NCBI RefSeq assembly: GCF_000166395.1 | Contig: NC_014655.1 | Span: 3,410,001 to 3,474,000, forward strand | Reading direction: 5' to 3' | DNA length: 64,000 bases | Source: Leadbetterella byssophila DSM 17132 | GTDB taxonomy: Bacteria; Bacteroidota; Bacteroidia; Cytophagales; Spirosomataceae | Shown: one piece after another, positions 52,903 to 61,679 of the stretch | How positions within the stretch are numbered: position 1 is the stretch's first letter | Layout of the letters: each line of letters begins with the position of its first letter | Notes under the pieces: generated by a model | Database searches by the model: none | Seen by the model: the letters and a program-made list of their open reading frames with translations, nothing else | Told to the model about the DNA's origin: nothing | Translations under genes and position numbers: made by a program

Positions 52903-53525
52903 TGGAGCCGTATATCATAGGCATTACAGGAGGAAGTGCATCAGGAAAGACTTTTTTTTTGCACAGCCTTCTGGAACATTTTCAAGAAGATGAAGTCTGT
53001 TTGATTTCTCAGGATAACTATTATAAATCTAAAGAGCATGTGCCTTTAGATCAAAATGGGGTCTTTAATTTTGACCTTCCTGAGTCCATAGATTTCGCAC
53101 TGTTTGCGCAGCATCTTCAAGCACTTAAGAGAGGGGAGACGGTAGTGATGAAGGAGTACACTTTTGAGTGTGATTATGAGCCTAAGACCATTACATTACA
53201 TCCGGCACCTATCATCGTAGTGGAAGGGATTTTTGCCTTTCATGACCCGGTGATATCAAAGATGCTTAACCTCAAGATTTTTATAGATGCTGTAGAGCAT
53301 GTAAAGATTAGAAGAAGAATCATCAGAGACACGAATGAGCGTCAATATGATCTGGATTCTATTCTATACCGTTGGGAGAATCATGTGGCACCTACTTACG
53401 AGAGATTTATTCGTCCTACAAAACAAGACGCGGATATTATCATTAATAATAACCGCGACTTTGAAAATGGATTGAAGCTTCTGTCGGTGTATCTGAAAAG
53501 CTTATTGGTTAAAGAGCCGGCTTAA
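52902..53525 (+). CDS. udk: Uridine kinase
   Basis: A 207-aa P-loop kinase phosphorylating uridine and cytidine in pyrimidine salvage. Walker A GGSASGKT (10-17); SQDNYYKSKEHVPLDQNGVF, NFDLPESIDF; lid region IRRRIIRDTNERQYDL. Coupled to purQ by TAATG, linking purine synthesis with pyrimidine salvage. Its end overlaps the convergent DUF5686 gene by 4 bp. Confidence 0.95.
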   Translation: MEPYIIGITGGSASGKTFFLHSLLEHFQEDEVCLISQDNYYKSKEHVPLDQNGVFNFDLPESIDFALFAQHLQALKRGETVVMKEYTFECDYEPKTITLHPAPIIVVEGIFAFHDPVISKMLNLKIFIDAVEHVKIRRRIIRDTNERQYDLDSILYRWENHVAPTYERFIRPTKQDADIIINNNRDFENGLKLLSVYLKSLLVKEPA

Positions 53526-56068
53526 AAGGTTACACCTATTTGCCAGCCCCAGCGTGGTTTATGTCCTTGTTCAATGGCCGTTAAGACTTCTATTCTTAGA
53601 AGTCTGAATATGCCGTCTATTCCATATCCAAGTTCTACATAGTTCTTTAACGCAGGAGTTTTAAGGTAATTAATAAATAAGTCCTCCTTCAAACTGCTGT
53701 ATCGAACTATTGGAATTTGGCTTAGTAATAGTCTCCTAAATTCATTCACTGCATGTAGTTTGATGTAGGAGCCCTGAGTGGAGTATTTGTAGTAATTTTC
53801 CGGGCTCAATTGTATCGGAAGACGTGTGTTCAGCATTCTGAAGAATCTGAAATACCCTTCTTGTCCACTGATTTTTATGGTGTTTACGTGACGCATGTCC
53901 ATCAAATACACTTGTTTATGGTTCAGAAAACTACCACCTTCAAGGTAGAACCTGAATCTTTCATCAGGGCCGCTGGCCATGTCATGATCAATTCCTAAAC
54001 TGGTAAAGTCATAATCCACTTCTCCCATGCCTTTATTATAGCTAAGTATAAAGCTTGGCCACTCGCTTCCGGCATATCTTTTTTTACCATTCACTAATTT
54101 ATACTTAGCACCGGGTTTGAATGTGATTGAATTTGACCAAACCCAGGCGTTATGGGTAGGAAAATATGTAGTATCTAGTTCTTCATTTCTTGGGATGTTA
54201 GGAGTAGGTGTTCTTCCTCCTATTGCAAGTGGCAATTTATTCAGATTATCTAAGAAGGACCTTTTGCTGTATTCCAGTTGTGTAGAATAAGTAAACCTAT
54301 TTTCATTCTTATACGTATATCCCACATGTGCTTCCTCTTTCAAATACATCTGGATGAGATTAATCTTGAATAGGTTCACCAAGGAGTTAGCCCAGATAGG
54401 CATGGTTTGTTCTCTATCAAATGACCTGGTTAGAGAGCTTGCCCCAATTTCAAAGGTGTTCTTCTTATATTTGGTAATAAATTCAGTTCCTCCCATAAGT
54501 TTTTTCAAGCCAAAAGCATATCTGACTTGATTGTTCCAGGCATAGTTGAGGTTCTTGTTTTGAGTTTTGGTGAAATTGACTTTGGCTTCTGTAAAAATAC
54601 CTTGCACCATATCATAATTTACTCCAAAGAAGGGCAGCAAAGGGGAGGTGTACTGTAGTTTCCATTGGTCTTTCAATTTAAAAGAGCTTCCTATAAATAG
54701 CCTGTCCAAATGTTTATTCCGGGTAGTCTTCGTCTTAGGTTCTGTCTTTAGGCTATCTTCCCTTTTTACTACAATTCTAATGCTGTCACCTGTTTTGTAA
54801 CTTTTGGTCTCTTCAATAGTAAGAGGGATAGATCTGATGGTGTTCCAATACTCTTCCGAGCGCTTATTAGCTAATGAATCCGTGGATGTAGAATCTATGG
54901 TTACCACGGGTGATTCCTTTTTCTCTGTTTTTTCTATTTGCTTAGATAGCTTCCGTAAATCCTTCAAGGTGAGTTCTTCCTGTTGGAGGTTTATCTCTTT
55001 TTTAGCTCTGTTTTTTGGAACTTCAAATTTGTCTAGAACCTTAACTTCTGCTACGTATTTCTGGTTGATGCGAAGTGATTTGTATTTAGGATGTACCTGT
55101 AATTTGGCATGAAAATCAAATCCGAATACCTTGCCGCTGAAGTCTATGTTTTGGCTCACAGGTACCCAAACTTCTTGTTGGGGACTGTAGAGTTGTTTCA
55201 TTTTTATGGTAAAGCCCTCATTCACCGTTTCAGCGTCTATGCTATGTATGCTCCACAGATCTTCAATGATAAAGATGGTACCTTTGCAAACTCCCGGTCC
55301 ATACCTTCTGGGAATGATTTTGATTTTGTTAATCACTCTTCCTCTATCTTCAAAATAGCCTAGGTATTCAAATTTATAGTAGGCAAAAGCTTTAGGAGAT
55401 AGTGGAGAAATGAGGTTCATATCATCCGGAAGGTCATAGAAGTTCACCAGATAGTAAGCTCCGGATAGATCCATTTCATCCATACTGCTACGTTTAGCCA
55501 GGACTTTAGTTACTCTTTTGTTTGGTTGAGTGAATTTAATATTTGTCAAACTTTCTGATACGTAGGGTATTCCTACTTTAATATGATTCTCTTCTAATTT
55601 CTTTTTGAGGATTCCAGGTACCTTATTAACTAACAAAGTGTTTTTGATATACACGTCTGCGTCGTAATGATCAACTTGCTTGTCGTTGATTTTGCTTTTT
55701 GCTATGGCTTTTCGCATGATGGCATAGGCTGGGTCTTCTTTACTTTTTCCTACCTTGATTTCTCCAAGCAGAATGGATTGTTCCTGTAGTTGGATTTCAA
55801 TAAATACATCATCTGTACCCACTTCCACTTGTTTAATCACCGTCTTATAGCCTAGAAATTGGAATACCAATTCATAGGTTTTATTAGCAGGAACATCCAG
55901 AAGGAATTCTCCTCTCTCATTAGCCATAGTACCTAATGTTTGGCCTTTGACTACTACTGAGGCAAAGGATAAGGGGTCTTTATTCTGATCCCGGATTATG
56001 CCTTTGATTTTGGCTGCATTGGCTGATCCGAAGGTGATTAAAAGCAGTAGGAGAATTCGCAAAATCAT
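53522..56068 (-). CDS. DUF5686 outer membrane protein with carboxypeptidase-like N-terminal domain
   Basis: An 848-aa protein. Signal peptide (MILRILLLLLITFGSANA), a CarboxypepD_reg-like beta-sandwich (about 20-105: IKGIIRDQNKDPLSFASVVV, GEFLLDVPANKTYELVFQ), then a DUF5686 region ending in outer-membrane beta strands with a closing aromatic residue (WGWQIGVTF). The family is common in Bacteroidota outer membranes; function unknown. No SusD or TonB plug is present. Tail-to-tail overlap with udk. Confidence 0.9.
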   Translation of the reverse strand: MILRILLLLLITFGSANAAKIKGIIRDQNKDPLSFASVVVKGQTLGTMANERGEFLLDVPANKTYELVFQFLGYKTVIKQVEVGTDDVFIEIQLQEQSILLGEIKVGKSKEDPAYAIMRKAIAKSKINDKQVDHYDADVYIKNTLLVNKVPGILKKKLEENHIKVGIPYVSESLTNIKFTQPNKRVTKVLAKRSSMDEMDLSGAYYLVNFYDLPDDMNLISPLSPKAFAYYKFEYLGYFEDRGRVINKIKIIPRRYGPGVCKGTIFIIEDLWSIHSIDAETVNEGFTIKMKQLYSPQQEVWVPVSQNIDFSGKVFGFDFHAKLQVHPKYKSLRINQKYVAEVKVLDKFEVPKNRAKKEINLQQEELTLKDLRKLSKQIEKTEKKESPVVTIDSTSTDSLANKRSEEYWNTIRSIPLTIEETKSYKTGDSIRIVVKREDSLKTEPKTKTTRNKHLDRLFIGSSFKLKDQWKLQYTSPLLPFFGVNYDMVQGIFTEAKVNFTKTQNKNLNYAWNNQVRYAFGLKKLMGGTEFITKYKKNTFEIGASSLTRSFDREQTMPIWANSLVNLFKINLIQMYLKEEAHVGYTYKNENRFTYSTQLEYSKRSFLDNLNKLPLAIGGRTPTPNIPRNEELDTTYFPTHNAWVWSNSITFKPGAKYKLVNGKKRYAGSEWPSFILSYNKGMGEVDYDFTSLGIDHDMASGPDERFRFYLEGGSFLNHKQVYLMDMRHVNTIKISGQEGYFRFFRMLNTRLPIQLSPENYYKYSTQGSYIKLHAVNEFRRLLLSQIPIVRYSSLKEDLFINYLKTPALKNYVELGYGIDGIFRLLRIEVLTAIEQGHKPRWGWQIGVTF

Positions 56069-56129
56069 ATTATCGGTTATAAATTTTCGTTTTAGAGGAA
56101 GGGCAGGTGTGGAGTGTAAATATATATGT

Positions 56130-56137
56130 TAATTTTG
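56130..56137 (+). promoter_or_regulatory. -7 element of the S41-DUF2891 operon
   Basis: TAATTTTG (TAnnTTTG), 21 nt before the protease ATG. Confidence 0.5.
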
Positions 56138-56158
56138 TTGACTGCTCTATAAGGTGTT

Positions 56159-57511
56159 ATGAATAAAGCCACTATTTATATACTTGTCCTTTTCTTCTTC
56201 ATTGTAAGTTGTGAGAAAAGTAAGGTACTTCCGGATCCCCCTATTATTGTAGTGCCTGATGACACTACAGTAGTGCTTCCTAAATATTTTCACGAAAATA
56301 CATGGATTTACGAACAAATGCGTCTGCAATATTTATGGGCGGACGATATGCCTGATGAGAAGAGTACTGATAAGAATTTGGAACCGGTAGAGTATTTTTA
56401 TTCTTTGCTTCGCAAAGATGTAGATAGATATTCCTATGCGAGTTCTGATTATCAGGAGATTTTGGATTATTGGAATGGGCAATTAGAAAGTTATGGGTTC
56501 AGATATAAAAAGGTGAGAGTTGATGGTGAATTTGGTCTAGCGGTTTCATTGGTTTTAAAAAATAGTCCGGCAGAACTAGGGGGATTAAAGCGGGGAGATT
56601 TGATAGTAGCCATAGATGGGGAGCCCTTAAATCCTGAGAATGCAGAGCGACTGTTAGAGAGGAAGGGGGCAAGTTTCTTGATTAAAAATGATGAAGAATA
56701 TCGTCTAAGCCTGGCCAAACGGAAATTTCAGGTGGATCCATTGCAATTTGCTGAAATTATCCCTTGGCAAGGAAAGAAAGTGGGATATTTGGTTTATACC
56801 CAATTTTTGTTCGAATATGAAGAAAGAACCCGGGCCTTGTTCCAATATTTTAAGGATCAGCAGATAGATGAGATGATCATAGATCTGAGGTTTAATCCGG
56901 GCGGAGTTACTCCTAATGCTGAGGTTATGGCATCTCTTCTAGGTCCGGATTTGGGATCCAGTGTAGAGCTTTTCCATGGTACAGGTAATACCTATTCCCA
57001 ACAACAATCCATTCTCCGAGGGGAATCACCCGTGGGTAGAAGGTATTTTACTAATGAGACTTCTAATTTGTCTCATCTTAGCAGGCTATTTGTGTTGACT
57101 TCAAAGTCTACGGCTTCATCTTCAGAATTGGTCATTAACTGTCTTAGGCCGTATAGAGCGGTATATACGGTGGGAGGTTATACTTATGGTAAGAATTTGA
57201 TCTCGACTATCATTTATGATGAAACGGGGAGATATTCCTTTGGATTGATGCCGGCATGGGCTACACTTATCAATGCTCATGATCAATCCACTTATGGCAA
57301 GGATGGTTTGATCCCGGATTTTCCGATATTGGAGGACGAATGGCCCTATATGCCTTTAGGAGATACTACTGAGACTTTACTTCGCAAGGCACTATATGCG
57401 ATCTCTCCAGGTGAAAGTAAAAAGGAGTTCAAAAAGATAGAAGTACTGGATGGGTTTCATCATTGGGATACAGGAAAAGGATTTTTAGGCAATAAACGAT
57501 ATAACCCATGA
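56159..57511 (+). CDS. S41 family C-terminal processing protease, lipoprotein
   Basis: A 450-aa lipoprotein; lipobox IVSC with Cys18, followed by a Pro-rich linker. N-terminal S41 cap (YEQMRLQYLWADDMPDE), PDZ domain (LVLKNSPAELGGLKRGDLIV), and the catalytic core IIDLRFNPGGVTPNAEVMAS with Ser in STASSSELV and Lys in YGKNL. Typical tail-specific protease of Bacteroidota anchored in the outer membrane facing the periplasm or surface. Stop overlaps the DUF2891 start (ATGA), so the two work together. Confidence 0.93.
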   Translation: MNKATIYILVLFFFIVSCEKSKVLPDPPIIVVPDDTTVVLPKYFHENTWIYEQMRLQYLWADDMPDEKSTDKNLEPVEYFYSLLRKDVDRYSYASSDYQEILDYWNGQLESYGFRYKKVRVDGEFGLAVSLVLKNSPAELGGLKRGDLIVAIDGEPLNPENAERLLERKGASFLIKNDEEYRLSLAKRKFQVDPLQFAEIIPWQGKKVGYLVYTQFLFEYEERTRALFQYFKDQQIDEMIIDLRFNPGGVTPNAEVMASLLGPDLGSSVELFHGTGNTYSQQQSILRGESPVGRRYFTNETSNLSHLSRLFVLTSKSTASSSELVINCLRPYRAVYTVGGYTYGKNLISTIIYDETGRYSFGLMPAWATLINAHDQSTYGKDGLIPDFPILEDEWPYMPLGDTTETLLRKALYAISPGESKKEFKKIEVLDGFHHWDTGKGFLGNKRYNP

Positions 57512-58569
57512 GGTTGACTATTATTTTTATTTTATGGTGGAGTGCTGCAAGTGCACAGTTATTCACAAAGGAGGTAGCATTACAACTCTCACATTTACCT
57601 TTGGAATGTATCCAAAAGGAATTTCCTAACAAGACTAGTCATAGTTCTGATGGTCCTGAGGATCATAAACTCTTACCCTCTGAATTGCATCCCAGTTTTT
57701 ACGGTTGTTTTGATTGGCATTCCAGTGTACATGGGCATTGGATGTTAGTAAAGTTACTTAAAGTATATCCTGACCTGGAGAATAAGGAAGAGATTCTAAA
57801 GGTGTTAGCTGAAAGTTTCGAACCTGGTAAGCTTAAGAAGGAAGCAGAGTATTTCAATAAGTACAGTACCTCCAAAACCTTTGAAAGGACCTATGGATGG
57901 GCTTGGTTGCTGAAGCTAGATGAAGAGTTGATGACTTGGAATGATCCTAGGGCAAAAATTTGGCATGCGGCTATGCAACCTTTGACGGAAACCATAGTCC
58001 AATTGTGGACACAATTCTTACCTGTACAGACTTATCCCAATAGGACAGGGGTGCATCCCAATACTGCATTCGGTTTAGGGTTTGCTTGGGATTGGGCGAA
58101 AAGTAGCGGGAATGTTGTGTTTCAAAAGGCTGTAGAGCAAAAAGCTATGCAGTTTTATGGAGAGCAGAAGGCAGCTCCTGCTTATTTAGAGCCGGACGGT
58201 TCTGATTTCTTCTCGCCTAGTCTCGAGACGGCAGATCTGATGCGTAGGGTACTTGACGAGAAAGAATTTGAGGCATGGTGGAGTACATTTTTGGAGCCGA
58301 AATCCTTGGAGAATTTACTCCAAATGCCTGTAGTAAGTGATAGGAATGACTATCAGATAGTACATTTGGATGGTTTGAGTTTGAGCAGAGCATGGTGTTT
58401 TAGAGGGGTCGCTCAACACCTTCCAAAAGGGCATCCGCATAAGGAGCTTTTGGAAAAGAAAGCACAGGAGTTTTTGAAAGAAACTCTACCTAATGTGGTG
58501 TCAAGTAGTTATGGAGGCTCTCACTGGTTGGGATCTTTTGCAGTATTTGCAATTTTCTTCTTCCAGTAA
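57508..58569 (+). CDS. DUF2891 family secreted protein
   Basis: A 353-aa protein with signal peptide (MRLTIIFILWWSAASAQ). DUF2891 features: ELHPSFYGCFDWHSSVHGHW, RTYGWAWLLKLDEELMTW, AFGLGFAWDWAKS and GSHWLGSFAVFAI. The His/Trp/Asp-rich pattern and probable alpha/alpha-toroid fold resemble glycoside-processing barrels, but no activity is known. Coupled to an S41 protease, suggesting joint processing of surface polymers or peptides. Confidence 0.88.
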   Translation: MRLTIIFILWWSAASAQLFTKEVALQLSHLPLECIQKEFPNKTSHSSDGPEDHKLLPSELHPSFYGCFDWHSSVHGHWMLVKLLKVYPDLENKEEILKVLAESFEPGKLKKEAEYFNKYSTSKTFERTYGWAWLLKLDEELMTWNDPRAKIWHAAMQPLTETIVQLWTQFLPVQTYPNRTGVHPNTAFGLGFAWDWAKSSGNVVFQKAVEQKAMQFYGEQKAAPAYLEPDGSDFFSPSLETADLMRRVLDEKEFEAWWSTFLEPKSLENLLQMPVVSDRNDYQIVHLDGLSLSRAWCFRGVAQHLPKGHPHKELLEKKAQEFLKETLPNVVSSSYGGSHWLGSFAVFAIFFFQ

Positions 58570-58581
58570 ACTATTAATCTT

Positions 58582-58589
58582 TAATTTTG
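58582..58589 (+). promoter_or_regulatory. -7 element of the OmpH-like gene
   Basis: TAATTTTG (TAnnTTTG). Its distance to ATG 58596 (7 nt) is too small for a normal leader, which favours ATG 58611 as the start. Confidence 0.5.
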
Positions 58590-58610
58590 GACCGAATGAA
58601 AAAATGTAGA

Positions 58611-59159
58611 ATGAAGAAAACCATTTTTACGCTGTTATTTACTTTGATAGGACTTTCTACAATTGCGCAGGCTAAGAAAGTAACTGTAGCATATATTTTT
58701 GAAGATTATATCTTTGAAAATTACAATGGAGTAAAGAAGCTGAACGAGGAGTTGCAGAAAAAGCAGGAAGAGTATCAGACGGCGTTTAATAAGATAGCAT
58801 TGGAGTATCAAGATGCTAATGTGAAGTATCAGGAGAGTATGAAGAATATTGCTAATGAAACTTCGGAATCTATAAATTCCAAATTGAAAAAGGTTCAGGA
58901 ATTAAGAGCGGCAGCTGAGCAGCAACAAAAGGATGCAGAGAAGGAACTTCAGGAATACATGGGTGTGAATATTGCCCGAGTAAAGAATGAGATCAAAGCT
59001 GCAGCTGAAAAGGTTTCTCAACAAAAGGGATTTCAGTATGTGCTTACTCGAAATAAAGCAGATACGCCTATGAGTCCCTACCGAGTAGTGTTGTACACTA
59101 AAGATACCGCAGTGCCGAATATATCTGACGAGGTTTTGAAAATACTAAACGGCAAATAA
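58611..59159 (+). CDS. OmpH/Skp-family periplasmic chaperone
   Basis: A 182-aa protein with signal peptide (MKKTIFTLLFTLIGLSTIAQA) and a long charged helical coiled coil (about 55-140, Gln/Glu/Lys-rich, for example AAEQQQKDAEKELQEY), the layout of Skp/OmpH jellyfish trimers that carry outer-membrane proteins. N- and C-terminal short strands (VTVAYIFEDYIFE; YRVVLYTKDTAVPNISDEVL) form the trimer core. ATG 58611 is used because of the signal peptide and promoter position. Five bases after its stop begins an IS1182 element whose end hairpin would terminate the transcript. Confidence 0.85.
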   Translation: MKKTIFTLLFTLIGLSTIAQAKKVTVAYIFEDYIFENYNGVKKLNEELQKKQEEYQTAFNKIALEYQDANVKYQESMKNIANETSESINSKLKKVQELRAAAEQQQKDAEKELQEYMGVNIARVKNEIKAAAEKVSQQKGFQYVLTRNKADTPMSPYRVVLYTKDTAVPNISDEVLKILNGK

Positions 59160-59161
59160 GA

Positions 59162-59205
59162 AAAGAGGACGTCTCAAAACCTAAATGAGGCGTTCTCTTT
59201 GTTTT
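59162..59205 (+). terminator. Inward-facing terminator formed by the IS right end (serves ompH-like gene)
   Basis: AAAGAGGACGTCTCA (59162-59176), 9-nt loop, TGAGGCGTTCTCTTT (59186-59200), then GTTTTC: 15 pairs with two G-U. The stem includes the IS terminal repeat. Three A residues just outside the presumed IS end pair with TTT inside it, suggesting they are part of the element. Confidence 0.75.
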
Positions 59206-59285
59206 CAATTTATTTAGGCTGGGATTTCTTATTTGATTTTTTATATTCCAACCTCAGGAGGTTGAATTTGCAAATAGTATTGAAA

Positions 59286-59305
59286 AAGGTCTCTCAGGAG
59301 GCCTT
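59286..59305 (-). terminator. Transposase terminator, right copy
   Basis: AAGGCCTC-CTGA-GAGACCTT followed by TTTCA on the minus strand (TTTTT continuous with the stem end): intact version of the hairpin at 773-792. Confidence 0.6.
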
Positions 59306-60823
59306 TTTTCGTATATTTTGTGCTATGGCCAATAGGCCGAACTCAATTTCGACCTTATGCTTACCCCGAAGCATAAATCGTTTAAAGCCGTGATTGCTTT
59401 TTATGTTTGCAAAGACGGGTTCCACATCGTAACACCTTTTCTTTCGCCTTTTTATTCCTTCTTCACTGTTAAGAAGTTCATAGGCCTGCTTCCGCTGTCG
59501 CTCCAGTCGTTCATTGACTTGGACTATCCGATTCCCTTCCATCTTATTACAAGTTCCGTTTAGTGGACAATGCCCGCAATTTTGGGCTTGATATTTTCTT
59601 GAGGTTTGTTCAAAACCTGTGCTGGTCTTCCTTTTACTCTCTCCAATGAAATTCATTTGCTGACCCATCGGACAGATGAAACAGTCTTCTTGGGCATTGT
59701 AGAATAGCTTATCGGTACTAAATGGGTCCTGGTTATTGGTGTTCTGCTGTCGGTCAAAGAGATTGTATTTGATGTAGGCCTTTACTTTTTTGCCTTCCAG
59801 TAAGGTATAATTTTCCTCAGAACCGTAGCCTGCATCTGCCGTGATAACTTTGGGAGCTTGCTGATAGCTTGCTTCATGCTGAGCTATATGCGCTGCCAGA
59901 GTGGTGGTGTCGTTGGGGTTGGGGTGAATCGTGTAATTTACAACGAATTGGTTGGAGCTGGAAATTTGAACATTGTAAGCCGGCTTCAATTGCCCATTCC
60001 TCATGTGATCCTCCTTTAACCTCATAAATGTGGCTCCCTCATCCGTCTTGCTGTAACTGTTACGCTCTCCAAGAATCTGCTCCTGTTCTTCGTATTTGCC
60101 CATGTTCTGTGGAAAGTGTTTGGTGGCATAACTCAGTTTGCCTTTCACCTTCTTGTCAATATCTTTTTTCTTGCCCAAAACCTCATTGAGCTTATCGACG
60201 GTAGACTGTACTTTTTCTCTAGTAATGGTGGTGAAGTCAGGGGGATCGGGAAGGTTATCCTCTTTGCTGGCAACACTTTGAGCATATTCCCAAATGCCTT
60301 TCAATTGCTGCTTCATCTTCTCTTTATTGGTCGCAATAGCCTTTTTCCAAACAAAGGTGTAACGATTGGCATTGGCCTCTATTTTGGTCCCATCAACACA
60401 AACCTCTTCAATACTCAAAAGTCCTTCCTGGGCTAAAAGCTTAACTACTTCTTCGAACACACTTCGAAGACTTTCTCGAAGGCGGTCACTTCTGAAACGG
60501 TTAATGGTGTTATGGTCAGGATAGCTCATGCCGCTTATCCACATAAAATAGATACTCTCTTTACAGGCTGCCTCTATCTTCCTGCTCGAATATACATTGC
60601 TCACATACCCATAAACCAACACTTTAAGCAGCATCTGAGGATGATAACTGGAGGCACCGGTCAATTTATACGAAGCATGCAGAGGAGCGAGATTAATTTT
60701 ATTAATGACCTCATTGACCACCCGTACCGGATGATTCTTGGGAACCAGTTCCTCCAAACTTGGAGGCAATAGCATCATTTGCTGCTGGTCGTAAGGCTTA
60801 AAAGTGGGTTTTCTTGATGCCAT
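59294..60823 (-). CDS. IS1182-family transposase
   Basis: A 509-aa DDE transposase. N-terminal DUF772-type region (LPPSLEELVPKNHPVRVVNE, then SGMSYPDHNTINRFRSDRL); first catalytic Asp in IEEVCVDGTKIEANA (about 140-154), then a Lys-rich linker; second Asp in ADAGYGSEEN (about 328); Cys-rich insert CFICPMG and CGHCPLNGTC; C-terminal region KVEIEFGLLAIAQNIRK with the probable Glu. Intact from ATG to TGA. Its promoter lies inside the element. Confidence 0.95.
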   Translation of the reverse strand: MASRKPTFKPYDQQQMMLLPPSLEELVPKNHPVRVVNEVINKINLAPLHASYKLTGASSYHPQMLLKVLVYGYVSNVYSSRKIEAACKESIYFMWISGMSYPDHNTINRFRSDRLRESLRSVFEEVVKLLAQEGLLSIEEVCVDGTKIEANANRYTFVWKKAIATNKEKMKQQLKGIWEYAQSVASKEDNLPDPPDFTTITREKVQSTVDKLNEVLGKKKDIDKKVKGKLSYATKHFPQNMGKYEEQEQILGERNSYSKTDEGATFMRLKEDHMRNGQLKPAYNVQISSSNQFVVNYTIHPNPNDTTTLAAHIAQHEASYQQAPKVITADAGYGSEENYTLLEGKKVKAYIKYNLFDRQQNTNNQDPFSTDKLFYNAQEDCFICPMGQQMNFIGESKRKTSTGFEQTSRKYQAQNCGHCPLNGTCNKMEGNRIVQVNERLERQRKQAYELLNSEEGIKRRKKRCYDVEPVFANIKSNHGFKRFMLRGKHKVEIEFGLLAIAQNIRKKAS

Positions 60824-60842
60824 ACCCTTGATTTTTTATACC

Positions 60843-60873
60843 TAAATATATGAAAATCAGGATAATAACGCAA
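60843..60873 (-). promoter_or_regulatory. Transposase promoter inside the IS
   Basis: On the minus strand TTG (60871-60873), 20 nt, TATATTTA (60843-60850), one mismatch to TAnnTTTG, 19 nt before the transposase ATG. It lies inside the end terminator, so it is insulated from outside transcription. Confidence 0.5.
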
Positions 60874-60926
60874 GTTTTAAAGAGAAAATGTGAAGCCAAA
60901 TCTAAAAAAAACCTCGGCTTCAAAAT

Positions 60927-60957
60927 AAAAACGAGGGTGCCTTTATGAGACACCCTC
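60927..60957 (-). terminator. Inward-facing terminator formed by the IS left end (serves LOG gene)
   Basis: Reading leftward from the LOG gene: GAGGGTGTCT-cataa-AGGCACCCTC (10 pairs, one G-U) followed by G and TTTTT. The left arm is the IS terminal inverted repeat. Confidence 0.8.
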
Positions 60958-60960
60958 TTT

Positions 60961-61500
60961 TTATTTGATTCCATTTATTAATTCTTCTACGGAACTTGCT
61001 ACGTGCAACTTATCTCTGTTTTCTTTTAGTAAGAACCCATCTTCTACCATCCTGTCTAGTTGAAGGAGGAGGTGGTCATAAAATCCTTGGGAATTAAGTA
61101 ACCAGATGGACTTATGGTGAAGTTCTAGCTGGACGTTCGTCAAAGACTCAAAAAGCTCATCCATGCTACCATAGCCTCCGGGGAAAGTGACGATGATATC
61201 TGCCATTTCTTCCATCATGACTTTCCTTTCCTGCATGTTAAGTACTACTCTTAAATCAGTGCAAAGAGGGTTAGCTACTTCCCTATCTACCAAATGTTGA
61301 GGGATTACACCTATCACTTCTCCTCCGTTTTCTAAGGCAGCATTAGAAATGATGCCCATCAAACCCACCTTTCCACCTCCGAATAGGAGTCGGAATTGAT
61401 TTTCAGCAAGTAGTTTTCCAAATCTTTTCGCTTCTTGTGCGAAGATTTCATTTTTTCCGGTGCGGGATCCGCAGTAAACAAGTACAGAAGTCTTTGACAT
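60961..61500 (-). CDS. LOG-family (TIGR00730) Rossmann-fold protein
   Basis: A 179-aa protein of the LOG family. Motifs: VLVYCGSRTGKNEIFAQEAK, LFGGGKVGLMGIISNAAL and the active-site PGGYGSMDELFESLTNVQL (family PGGxGT-x2-E with Ser for Thr). LOG enzymes hydrolyse nucleoside 5'-monophosphates, releasing ribose 5-phosphate (cytokinin activation in plants). ATG 61500 is used because the upstream frame enters the tRNA gene. Its stop codon TAA sits at the very junction with the IS element, next to the end hairpin. Confidence 0.9.
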   Translation of the reverse strand: MSKTSVLVYCGSRTGKNEIFAQEAKRFGKLLAENQFRLLFGGGKVGLMGIISNAALENGGEVIGVIPQHLVDREVANPLCTDLRVVLNMQERKVMMEEMADIIVTFPGGYGSMDELFESLTNVQLELHHKSIWLLNSQGFYDHLLLQLDRMVEDGFLLKENRDKLHVASSVEELINGIK

Positions 61501-61510
61501 AGCTAAAAAG

Positions 61511-61539
61511 AAAAAGAGGCAATCAACTTGACTGCCTCT
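61511..61539 (-). terminator. Terminator of the initiator tRNA gene
   Basis: On the minus strand AGAGGCA (11-nt loop) TGCCTCT followed by TTTTC, between tRNA-fMet and the LOG gene. Confidence 0.75.
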
Positions 61540-61544
61540 GCTAG

Positions 61545-61617
61545 TAGCGGGAACAGGACTCGAACCTGTGACCTTCGGGTTATGAGCCCGACGAGCTGCC
61601 AACTGCTCCATCCCGCG
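61545..61617 (-). tRNA. Initiator tRNA-fMet (anticodon CAT)
   Basis: Minus-strand cloverleaf with CAT anticodon in TCGGG-CTCATAA-CCCGA. The three consecutive G-C pairs at the base of the anticodon stem and the unpaired C1-T72 at the acceptor end are initiator hallmarks. T arm ACAGG-TTCGAGT-CCTGT. Confidence 0.92.
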
Positions 61618-61679
61618 ATATTGGATTGCAAAGGTAGGGAGAAAATTTCAAAATGCAAACTTTCTTGCAAAAAAAATCG

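Larger units (their letters stand above)
59165..60957 (-). mobile_element. IS1182-family insertion sequence, complete right copy
   Basis: 1793 bp bounded by imperfect terminal repeats GAGGGTGTCTCA (left end, at 60957 reading leftward) and GAGGACGTCTCA (right end, from 59165). A/T runs (AAAA at 59161-59164, TTTTT at 60958-60962) flank both ends and may belong to the element. No direct target duplication is evident. One intact transposase gene. Inserted between the 3' ends of two convergent host genes, five bases after the ompH-like stop and three bases from the LOG-gene stop. Confidence 0.92.

Noticed and set aside
59199-59393. 64-codon rightward frame at the right IS end
   Set aside because: It matches the equivalent frame in the other IS copy and is explained by the transposase gene's opposite strand and end hairpin.
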